Position numbers and translations under genes: made by a program. From positions 5,402,463-5,466,462 of the forward strand of contig CM034134.1 in the NCBI GenBank assembly GCA_019914995.1: 64,000 bases of DNA, given 5' to 3'. The first letter of the stretch is position 1; each line of letters starts with the position of its first letter. The notes below the pieces were generated by a model, which was not told the origin of the DNA, searched no databases, and saw only the letters and a list, made by a program, of their open reading frames with translations. Shown here in pieces: positions 37,561 through 47,000 of the stretch. The stretch comes from Acanthochlamys bracteata. Lineage: Eukaryota; Streptophyta; Magnoliopsida; Pandanales; Velloziaceae.

Positions 37561-38343
37561 CCACCAACATATCCATAAAATTCGATGAAAAGAATATGCC
37601 AGGAGAGATGTGCTCTTACTAATGGGAGCCATTATAAATTGGAAAATCCAAATAACATCACCATGGAAACGTCAGAGTTGTATGCGACCTCTGTTGCATT
37701 CGATTGCAAGTCGATTTCAAAAGTCGCAGCACTCTGTAATCGAAATGAGTAATATTGAGTATTAGGCATCATCTAGGACGATTGTCGTGCTAGTGTGCGC
37801 CCACTGCTTCGGCTGCTCCTTCGGCCGCTCGGAAGGTGGGGCTCAGCTAGCCCAACAGGTTTCTTCTTCGAAGTCGAAAAGTAAAGTTTGACAAATTGTC
37901 TGCCGTGTTGCAAGGCTTCACACTGAGTGGTGATGCAGAATTCAGCAAATGTTGGATTGTTCACCCACCACCCACCAACAAGGAAAGTGGTTGGATTTAG
38001 ATCAACATAGGACAGGTTAGTTTTACCCTACTGATGATCGTGACACACAGCAAGTGGCACGAGGCTACCGTGTGCCTAATTATGACTGAACACCAGTGGA
38101 GCAAACATCCCCCATGGTCCCTCCTACTCCGCATTAGGGGCATTCGCCGGTAATTTCATTCAACATTGGAGTATCCACAATCGAATCTTTGATTGCTAAA
38201 AAAATGTTGAAATTGACGATTTTCGGATACTACAACAAATCAAAACTTCAAATTAGTGAGGGTAGTAAAAAATGTATGTCTTTTTTAGACTTTTATTTAT
38301 TTTAAAAAAACTACAAATTAAAAAAAATGTGGGATCATTTTTT
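37561..38343. other. unassigned, protein-like traces
   Basis: On the plus strand around 38,010-38,210 broken frames give a readable peptide (for example SPVISFNIGVSTIESLIA) that looks like decayed coding DNA. I do not recognise it. It probably belongs to the transposon family around it. Confidence 0.3.
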
Positions 38344-38640
38344 CTAACCTTCGTATCCGCGGACACGACCCTTCATATCCGGCCTCTCATGTCTCCACTT
38401 GTTATGCTCCCCACTAGTTTTTCGTTCATACCGAGTCGCAAGCGTTGCCCTTAAATCTGCCACCTCGGCCTTCACCATAGCCACCTCGTGGCTCAATCTG
38501 TTCGATTTGGCACTAGTTTTTGTTCTCCACAAGTTGGACCTGATGCTGTTTAACTATTTGAACCTGAGCCTGCAGCAGCGCTAGCATAGTTGGATGCGCA
38601 AAGAGAGATGCACCATCTTCCTCTAGTACTCTTCCCGGTT
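38344..38640 (-). pseudogene. coiled-coil fragment of the DUF1985/Ulp1 transposon family
   Basis: Minus-strand frames give LALLQAQVQIVKQHQVQLVE near 38,580 and, in a shifted frame, NRLSHEVAMVKAEVADLRAT. The second resembles the coil at 33.23 kb (DRLSREV...AEIADLKS). The DNA also matches an arm of the inverted repeat at 15.2-15.6 kb. It is a remnant only. Confidence 0.5.
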
Positions 38641-39219
38641 AATGTTATGATTTGTTAATAGCTCTAATTAGTAAGAAAGGAGGAATAGCTTGTTAAAAAT
38701 AGTTCGATAAAAAACTTCAATAGAAGGTCGATAGAAGGCCACATAAGGTCGCCCAAAACCCAAAAGAGATCACAATGGTCGTTTATATTTTGAGTTTGAT
38801 AACAGGTCGACAGGCTCCTATGATGTTGATAATGGTCGATAACCGACCTCAAACTTGGTCGTCCAAAGTCGGATCCAATGCAAACCATAACATGTTGGAG
38901 CCATATCCCGTTGTCAAAGATAGAACGATTGTTTCTGCGTAATATTTGGGCAGAAAATTATTACTAGAATCTGCAAGATATCACAAGGAAGCACAACCGA
39001 ACAGAACAAGGAAAAAGTTACAAGAACCAAAGAATAGCAACTCCAAAATTCTATAGCTACATTTGGATGACAAGCACACGACTTCACTTTAAACACTGCA
39101 GACCGAATGGACAAAAGGTCAATACCATTATAAAACAATTACAACATCAATCAAATAAATGAATATCTATACAAAGAATTCTATAGGTGCGAATAATGCT
39201 AACATTTTGCGAAATATTG
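38641..39219. other. unassigned, GGTCG words
   Basis: GGTCG occurs repeatedly at 38,725-38,880 (AAGGTCGATAGAAGG, AATGGTCGATAACCG). No gene seen. Confidence 0.45.
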
Positions 39220-39946
39220 TTATTTGGGTCTCTTTTTTGGCGTACGTTGTTTAAAAAAAAAACCTAGTGTATCCTTCTTCCTGATTTGGTCTATCTCATA
39301 AGCGGTATTGCTTGAATGGACGTTGAGTAAAACTGGTGTGTTCTTTCCACGAAAGAATAGTTCCATAGCATTTTCGAATTGGAGATCGCTTAGTTTGTCC
39401 TGAGTTATACAGGACATGTCTTTGCCGATGCTCAAGTATTCCAGATAGGTCAGCGCAAAGACCCCACAATCACCACTACAAAAAAAAAAATGCAGCACGA
39501 TCACGTTTTGTTTTTCGACAGAAATTATGTATACTAACTACTGTCGAAAGGCCGTACCTTATAACTTGCTGAGGAATATTGATGTGCTATATGTCCCATA
39601 CTCCATTTTCTCAGCATAGCGTTTCGCAAAGCTCTAGAACAAGATCAAGTCCTTCCATGAGAAAGTCGAGCTCTCCTTCAAGATTGAAACTCTCCAAGGA
39701 GTTATACACTCTAATCACATGGGTCTTCAAGAGAAGCTCAATTGTGACTCAGTGAGTCTGACGAACAAATATCGAAACGATAACTCGGTCGAGTTCCGTC
39801 CACCCCTTAATGGTGGATCGTTTTCTGGCCACAATCAGCAAGGAACCATCTTAAGATCTTGGTTCTCAACCTTAATACCGTCATGCTCCTATTCTTGCGA
39901 GAGTGGTTGTGACTTATAACTTCACCACTCAACGAGTAAATTATGC
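39220..39946 (-). pseudogene. Ulp1 (C48 peptidase) catalytic region, minus-strand copy
   Basis: Two exons of a Ulp1-like protease. The upstream exon carries LDRVIVSIFVRQTH, in which the catalytic His (39,752-39,754) is followed by TGA (39,749-39,751) where the family has Trp. Next come VYNSL and LEGELDFLMEGLDLVLEL, then two more stops, then NIPQQVI. An 82 bp intron with GT and AG ends (39,476-39,557) joins IPQQVI to SGDCGVFALTYLEYLSIG, which holds the catalytic Cys at 39,466-39,468. The usual catalytic Asp is Asn in the YNS motif, as in the plus-strand copy. The stops show a pseudogene. The N-terminal half lies at 50,727-51,976, cut off by the copia insertion. Confidence 0.8.
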
Positions 39947-40390
39947 TGTAATAAAAAATGCATTAGTATTTTAACGTTTAAAAATTGACCATTTGACGTT
40001 ATAAAACTTGCATAAAGGAATAGGTTGTGGAGTCGGCTCCTGATGCAGCAAGAGTATGGCGCAGGTTATAGACGCAATTTTCCATATGCTACAAAACAAA
40101 ACGGACGCAAACAGATTTCGATATCGAAGTTAGTCAGCAATAATAAAGTTTGATGACAAAAGAACAAAAAACATCAAGTATTACCTCATCTATTAACTAA
40201 CAAGCAGGTGTAGACAAAAGGGCGAAGAACCACCACTGTCGCTCTCTTGAGTTGAAGCGGTGTTTCTATCTCGGAAATGGGCCTAGACGTTTTTCTTTGA
40301 AGATGCTGCTCCATCCTATCCTCCTCATCTAAGGCAACAAAGATTTATTTTCGAGCCTGCTTTATGTGGTTTGCCACCCTGGTTGGACTC
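39947..40390 (-). pseudogene. linker of the DUF1985/Ulp1 pseudogene, left of the copia element
   Basis: Decayed coding DNA that once joined the protease exons to the part now right of the copia element. It reads PISEIETPLQLKRATVVVLR near 40,240. It ends in GACTC (40,386-40,390), the left target duplication. Confidence 0.5.
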
Positions 40391-42000
40391 TGTTAGATAT
40401 TCCAGCAAGATTAACTCAAGAGGGGAGGGGTGAATTGAGTTAGTCTATAAAAATTTTCGTTAAGTTTGTTATCCTACTGGCAGAGAGCTAACAGTACACT
40501 GTGTCAATCTTTGAACCTGCATGTAAGAGTTAGTGTGTTCTTGTGAAGTAACAAAGAGTAGTGCTCAGGGTATTTAACGTGGTTCGGCAAAACCCCTTTG
40601 CCTACATCCACGGTCGCTCTATCATCAGAGCCAAAGCTTCACTAGACCTTTAATAAGCTACAAATACACCTAGAGCGGTGTTTCGCAAGCACACATACTC
40701 TACCGAGTTTCTTGACAAGAGACAACCCTACCAGCCTCCTGGACACGCCTGTCCTCCTGGCTGATTTGCTAGCACTATTACAAGGTCTAAGAGCTTACAC
40801 CAAGCTCTACCTGAGCTTCCTTTACCGGTGCCTGCAGCACCACCTTTAAACTGTCAGTGACAAGTTACAAGAGAATAAACAAGTATTGAGTGCAGGATCT
40901 ATCTCATGAATGTTGAGTGTTTAAGCAGAGATTCAGATGAGATGATCGGAGAGATTGCTTGAGATTTCTTCAGTATGATTTGCAGCAAGATTTGTTTGTG
41001 TGGAGTAGTCAAGTTCGTGACCGGCAGTAGGAGTTTTTTCTTGTGTAGAGTGGTAGAGTTCTTGTATGTCTCTGTTTTTGCTTGGATTCTCTCTACTTCT
41101 GTTTTCTTTTTGTTCTCTCCCTGTTTTTCTCTATTTCTTCACCAGGTTTCCTCGTTGCTGTGACTCCCTTTTTATAGAGCATCTTTCCTGTGCAGGAGCC
41201 GTTGAGGAACGTTGCTGTTGGCGCTCGGTTCTTCACGTCAGAGAAGGAATGGTGTTGTCCAGTGGTTCTTCAGCTGTGTTTGTGCAAAGTCTTTGCTGCA
41301 TTGAATGCGTTGAAGAGATTTGAATTTGCTGCCAACGGTTGAGTGCTTAATTCAGCTAAGCTTCTGTTTGAATTTCGGTGAGCTGATGAGTTGATATGGT
41401 ATGTCCAGAATAAATGCAGTGCAGGTTGACCGCTTAACTGATCAAGGACTTTGACTGCTTTCTTTCCTTGATTATTGAGCTTCCCTTTTGTGTGAAAGAG
41501 AAGATGATTCTAGCTCTTGTAAATCTTCTGTTTGAGGTCCTTCAGTCCGTTGTGAGTGCAGGTGATTTTTGAAGGCAAGGGAAACTTCGTTGCCGTTGAA
41601 CATATGGGTTTGTCCCGAAACAGAGAAGTCTGCATATGCTTCAGTAGCCAAACAATTGACTGTAATGTGGCTGTTGCATCCTCTGTCCCGCCTGATGGCA
41701 GCAGATAGCAGTTGGTCATTATTTAGCCGTGGCATACTACACACGTATCTTTGTTCTCTGTCCTGTAGCAGCATAGCAGTTGGCTGTTATTTAGCTGTGG
41801 CATCCTCTGTCCCGTATGCTGTTCTCTGTCCAGTATGTAGTAGCATAACAGTTGGCTGTGTGATGACTGTTTTTGTCTGCTATAAATTAAATGATCTTTG
41901 TTTGTCTAATACTGCAGACTTGTTTTCTGATTATTAGTCTTATATAAATCATAGTTCTTAATTCTTTGTTATCATCAAAATTATCCTTGTATTTCCAACA
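40391..42000 (-). repeat. 3' LTR of SIRE-like copia element
   Basis: 1,610 bp. On the element strand it begins TGTTGGAAATACAAGG and ends GGAATATCTAACA. It carries a TATA box (CTATAAAAAG, about 41,169-41,178). It is nearly the same as 49,073-50,721, with clustered small differences. Confidence 0.95.
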
Positions 42001-42013
42001 ATCTCCCCTTTTT
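42001..42013 (-). promoter_or_regulatory. polypurine tract next to the 3' LTR
   Basis: On the element strand AAAAAGGGGAGAT touches the LTR start (TGTTGG). Confidence 0.9.
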
Positions 42014-42094
42014 GATGATGACAAACAAATTAAAAATTATTGATTTATGTTTTTGTAAGCCATAGATTTGAATTGAAAATTTGCCATACCTTTT

Positions 42095-42245
42095 CATGAC
42101 TCCCCCTCAACTGGTGCATCTATTTTACTTATCTGTTTATTGCTCATGGCTCCCTCTCAGATTGAGCCAGAAATTTTTCTCCCCCTTTAATAATACTTTT
42201 TTCTCCCCTTCTAACAATAATTCTTCTTCTTTCTCCCCCTTTTGT
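42095..42245 (-). repeat. cluster of extra polypurine tracts
   Basis: On the element strand at least four further purine runs of the type AAAGGGGGAGAAA occur within 150 bp upstream of the 3' LTR. Repeated tracts of this sort are known from SIRE-lineage elements. Confidence 0.8.
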
Positions 42246-42424
42246 CATCTCAAAAAGCTTATGTAACATTGCTAGATTTTGACAGGTTAGGCAGAAGACA
42301 TAACAAAAAGTGCAACCATTCATTTAAGCATAGCTTGTGACAAGTAAATAAACAAGCAAACATCCAGTCACATAAAACATACATCTAAGCAGATGATGAA
42401 ACTAAGCCTAAGCTAAGTTTTCAA

Positions 42425-43582
42425 CTAGTTATTTCTAGGCCTAGATGATGTTCTACAGCCAGGAGGTCTAGGACGTTGATGTTTTGGTTTAGCTGCAGAG
42501 GATGGAGGAAGTATTTCTACATCCTCATCAACAAAGGCTTGTGAGCTGGAGACTGGTTTGTGAGCTTTGCGTTTTTGGTTCCTGCGTTTAGGGGGAAGGC
42601 TAGGAACAGTTGAGGGAGCTGATGGGGGTTCAGAGATAGGAGGTTCAGTGGTAAGGGGTTTAGGTTGGAGCTCTGCTGGGATATCTTTGGACAGTGATTC
42701 TTCCGGCAGAGGAGCTTCATAAACGATAATTGATAATGGCTCGGTTTAGATCAGTTCTTGATAGCTCCTTCAGCTGGGCATTCTTCAGGTGATTCCATGT
42801 GCTCGGTTGCCTTGGCTGGAGATGCTAAATGATTATTGCTCCCCATATTATAGTAATCTGCATTCATCTGTCCATCCTCGTGCCTATCTTCCTGTGCATT
42901 TTCCTCTGCATCCATCTGTCCAGTCTCAAATTTATCTCTGGTTGACTTGTCCTTTGGGTGCCCTGGTTGGCAAATGGCGTCCTTGAGTTCTTCAAAGGTT
43001 GTGTTCAGCTTCTGAATTTCCTTAGTTTGCTCCAGGATGGATAATGTTGCGGCTTCCAGACCGAAGAATTATTACTTTAGAAATGACATGACAGAGAGCT
43101 CTCGGCAACAAAGGTAAGTGGGCGGCCGACTCATACTGGAGCTTTGTTACAACCTCTGTTTCTAGTGCCTGCTTGAGGTAATTCAGTTTGGAGTCACTGG
43201 CAGGCGGTATCTCCTCCCGGTAAGGTAGATCGAGCATTAAGGACATGGATCGCGCTTCCAGTTTGATCTCGATTCCATTAACCATGGTCTGAACAGAGGA
43301 GCCTCCGGTCAGATGAAGATTGGCGTAGAACATTCTGACACATTCCTCTGAAAATTCTCCCGGCCACTCATTGAACGCTGTCCATCTTTGTGCCTCAAAA
43401 ATTTCATCCACTTCAAGGCCGTAGTAATTGAAGTCGCCGAAATTAACACTTGCGCGTCATAAATTGGAATTACTAGTCACCCATCGTATTTATCCAATTC
43501 CTCCTTGCCGGATGAATCTCTCGTCATGGTCGTGAGACAGCTTCGAGCTTCTTGCCTGAGTTTTCTGATTTTTCTTGGCCAT
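42425..43582 (-). pseudogene. envelope-like third ORF of the SIRE-type element, broken
   Basis: It starts at the ATG at 43,582 and runs about 1.16 kb towards the 3' LTR, where the stop is at 42,425-42,427. The first part shows two in-frame stops before a 129-codon open stretch (43,022-43,411) with the block DEIFEAQRW and a region where the family has an FYANL motif (MFYANLHLTG). After a frame change the tail has a short coil (LEQTKEIQKLNTTFEEL), then a Pro/Lys-rich end. Relatives lie downstream of pol in SIRE elements and are called envelope-like. A viral-entry role is unproven in plants. I see no clear signal peptide, and transmembrane segments cannot be judged through the breaks. Confidence 0.7.
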
Positions 43583-43850
43583 TGCAGAGGTTTGGAGATT
43601 TGGCTTAGGGTTTGAGATTTAGGATTCGAGAGGGAGAGGGAAATTTGAAATGATGACGACGAGTTGTGAGGAGCTGCCCAGTCGGGTTAGCTTATACTGC
43701 ATACAGCCTAGTATGAGGCAAATTGGGTCATGTGCTCAAAGACGTGACCGGTCACACCGCTTACTATAGTTCTATCGATTGCCATCAATGATCATTGCGA
43801 TCGTAATCATGCTGAAATCTATATATGTACAGAGACAGAACAGAGCATAG
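43583..43850 (-). other. spacer between RNase H and third ORF
   Basis: Non-coding in all frames. It contains GGGAGAGGGAAATTTG-type purine text on the plus strand. Internal to the copia element. Confidence 0.5.
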
Positions 43851-44837
43851 TTATATGACACATAAACCTATCTCATGGCAGATTTTTGTGAACGAGTCAA
43901 GTCCTAAAGGTTTAGTGAAGATGTCAGCTAGTTGATTCTCAGAATTAACAAAGTTTAACACTATATTATTGCATTCAACATGCTCTCTAATGAAATGATG
44001 TCTTAAATCTATGTGCTTTGTGCGTGAGTGTTGAATGGGATTTTTGGTTAACTTAATGGCACTTGTATTGTCATAGAATATAGGCACATTCTTAAAACCA
44101 TAGCCAAAATCAAGAAGTTGTTGTTTTATCCAAAGTACCTGAGAGCAGCAACTTCTAGCGACTATGTATTCTGCTTCGGCAGTTGACATTGCCACCGAAG
44201 CTTGTTTTCTGGAGCACTATGAGATCAGACAACCTCCTAAGAACTGACAAGAGCCACTTGTGCTCTTTCTATCAAACTTGCAGCCACCAAAATCAGTGTC
44301 AGCATAAGCATATAAGTTAAATTCACAGCCTCTTGGATAGAATAATCCTAATTCCTTAGTTCCTACCAAGTATCTAATAATTCGTTTTACAGCTATCATG
44401 TGAGACTCTTTTGGATCACTTTGAAATCTAGCACATAGGCATACACTGAATTGAATGTCCGGTCTACTGGCAGTAAGATAAAGGAGTGATCCAATCATAC
44501 CTCTATATAATTTTTGATCAACTGCTTTACCTGTCTCATCTCGGTTCAGTTTGCAAGAAGTAGACATTGGAGTGCTTATCTCCTTGCTTCTTTCCATGCT
44601 GAATTTTTTGATCAACTCTTTAATGTATTTGCTTTGACTTATGAATATGCCATTTTTCAGTTGTTTAACTTGCAGACCAAGGAAATAATTTAGTTCACCT
44701 ATCAAGCTCATTTCAAACTCCTCTTTCGTCAAGCCAGAAAATTTTCTGCATAGACTTTCATTAGTGGCACCAAATATTATATCATCTACATAGACTTGTA
44801 CAATTAACATGTCATTATCTTCATGCAATGTGAACAA
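43851..44837 (-). pseudogene. copia RT C-terminal half and RNase H
   Basis: The open stretch 44,217-44,837 has the reverse transcriptase active site YVDD (residues 16-19) and then the start of RNase H with YADTDFGG. A TAG at 44,217-44,219 sits where the family has Trp (LIS-W). RNase H goes on in 43,851-44,195 with STAEAEY and FYDNTSAIK, which supply further acidic residues of the active site, and ends after DIFTKPL. In living copies this part copies the RNA genome and removes the RNA strand. The stop and lost frame inactivate it here. Confidence 0.9.
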
Positions 44838-45350
44838 GGTTAAGTCAATCTTACCTCGACTAAAGCCTTTTTCAATCAGAAATGTGCTTAACCTTTCATA
44901 TCAAGCTCTGGGAGCTTGTTTCAAACCATAAAGAGCTTTGTTCAATTTGTAAACATGATTTGGACAGCTTGTGTTTTCAAACCCGGGAGGTTGTTCAACA
45001 TAGACTTCTTCTTTCAGAAAACCATTTAAAAATGCACTTTTAACATCCATTTGAAAAAGTTTGAAATCTTTATGACATGCAAAATCAAGTAGTATTCTAA
45101 TGGCTTCAAGACGTGCAACAGGAGCATAAGTTTCATCAAAATCTATTCCTTCTTCCTGATTATATCCTTTAGCTACTAGTCTAGCTTTGTTTCTAGTTAT
45201 GATGCCAATTTCATCCAATTTATTTCTAAACACCCATTTTGTTCCTGTGATGGATTTGTTTGGAGGTTTTCTAACAAGATGCCATACATTATTTCTTTCA
45301 AACTGATTTAATTCTTCTTGCATGGCAGTGATCCATGAGCTATCTGTCAA
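44838..45350 (-). pseudogene. copia reverse transcriptase N-terminal half
   Basis: Residues 33-56 of the open stretch carry [13 protein letters not shown]. The fingers/palm motifs RLVAKGYNQ and [12 protein letters not shown] follow, the latter with an RT catalytic Asp, and then [15 protein letters not shown] at 44,901-44,903 replaces the Trp expected after APRA. The frame then continues towards the YVDD half. Confidence 0.9.
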
Positions 45351-45569
45351 TGCATCATCTATGCACTTTGGTTCTAGATTTGATACAAATGCAGAGTGCT
45401 GAATGAAGTTATTTTTAAAATGGGATCTAGTTCTTGTACCTTCATTTACCTCACCTAGTATGTTTTCTTGTGGATGACTGGATCTGTATTTGAAGGTCTA
45501 TTTGATCTCGCTCACGAGTTTGTCGTCGATCGTAAAAAATTCCAGTGAGTCCGTCCTTCCTCTGTTATT
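45351..45569 (-). pseudogene. copia linker between integrase and RT, frame lost
   Basis: Several stops in all frames. In intact elements this is a poorly conserved acidic linker. Only scraps (for example NHFIQHSAF-like text near 45,400) are readable. Confidence 0.5.
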
Positions 45570-45986
45570 TCAATTTGCCGCTCGTCTCTTTGCTTGGGTC
45601 TCTGTAATCTGTTGTTTTTCTGTCGATGGGAACAGCTCTTCTTCTTCTTCTGATCCTGCATCTAGTTCTCGATTTCTTCTCGTGCCATTGTTAGACTCAT
45701 TAAATAATACATGCATAGATTCTTCAACAATCATGGTTCGTTTGTTAAAAATTCTATAAGCTTTTGATGTAGAAGAGTAACCGAGAAAAATACCTTCATC
45801 ACTTTTTGCATCAAACTTTCCAAGATTATCTTTCCCGTTGTTGAGGATAAAACATTTGCATCCAAAGATTCTCAAGTAACCGATATTTGGGATTCTTCCT
45901 TTTAAAAGCTCATATGGAGTCTTTTTAAGAATGGGGCGAATGAATGCACGGTTAATAATATGACATGCAAGATTAATTAGCCTTCA
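45570..45986 (-). pseudogene. copia integrase C-terminal part
   Basis: The open stretch 45,570-45,875 has LRIFGCKCFILN and KSDEGIFLGYS, standard landmarks of the copia integrase C-terminus. The join with the catalytic part is spoiled by TAG (45,987-45,989) and TGA (45,984-45,986) where the family reads W-AEA. Confidence 0.9.
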
Positions 45987-46995
45987 CTAAAAATATTTTG
46001 GTAGGTTCTGTTCTATGAGCATGGTTCGTGCCATTTCTACTAGCACTCTATTTTTCCTTTCTACTACACCATTTTGTTGGGGAGTTCTTGGAGCAGAGAA
46101 ATTATGTGTTAAGCCATTCGAGTCACAGAATTTATCAAAATAAAAGTTTTGAAATTCCTTGCCATGATCACTTCTAATAGCACAGATGATTAGGTTTAAT
46201 TCTTTTTGAATCTTTTTGAAAAAGCATATTAATGTTTTCAGTGCATCATTCTTGTATGCTAAGAAGTAAACCCAACAGAAACGATAATAATCATCTACTA
46301 TTACTAGACAGTAATACTTACCTCCCAAGCTTGCTGTTCTTGCTGGTCCAAATAAATCCATGTGTAGCAGTTGTAATGGTTGCTTGGTTGTGATCACTTG
46401 CTTGTGCTTGAATGATGACTTCACTTGTTTTCCTTTGGCACATGCATCACATAATTCATCCAAGTTATAGTTGGCTTCAGGCAGTTCCTTTACTAGTTTT
46501 AGTTTGGACAGTTTTGATAGTATTTTGATGTTGCAGTGTCCCAAACGTCTATGCCAGAGCCAGCTGCTTTCCTGTTGACTTGCTACTAAACACATTTTGT
46601 TGTTAGGAAGATCATCAATATAGAGTACATAAACATTACCTTCCCTTTTTCCGTTTAGTATTTCTTTTCCAGATGACAGACTAACAATTGAGCAGCATTG
46701 ATTATCAAAATTAACTTTAAAACCGTTATCACACAATTGACTTATGCTTATTAGGTTATGTTTTAATCCTTTAACATGAAGAACATTTTCTATGCATAGG
46801 GAGGATGGATTACCTATTTTTCCTATGCCTATTACTTTGCACTTACTGTTGTCTCCAAGGATTACATTTCCACCGAATTGTTTTTGTAGACTACTGAAAC
46901 ATTTTTCATTTCCAGTCATATGTCTTGATCACCCGCTGTCCAAGTACCATTTGCTATTTTTCAGTCGGGTTAGCTCCTCTCCTTCCTGCAGAAGA
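45987..46995 (-). pseudogene. copia protease end and integrase catalytic core
   Basis: Upstream of the open stretch the aspartic protease site reads WYLDSG, then TGA (46,929-46,931) in place of Cys, then SRHMTG. The 310-codon stretch 45,987-46,919 has the zinc-binding H123, H128, C157, C160 and the catalytic triad D188, D251, E287 (LLHMDLFGP, RSDHGKEF, GVVERKNR) with 35 residues between the last two. The enzyme would insert the cDNA into the host genome. The core itself is undamaged, but it lies between stops. Confidence 0.92.
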
Positions 46996-47000
46996 AATCT

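Noticed and set aside
40975..41323. Open frames of 62 and 85 codons, repeated at 49,645-49,996
   Set aside because: They lie inside the two copia LTRs in the strand opposite to the element and carry no domain. Their repetition only reflects LTR identity.
41472..41937. Frames of 100 and 122 codons on both strands
   Set aside because: LTR sequence. The second LTR has the same region with different breaks, so there is no conserved reading.
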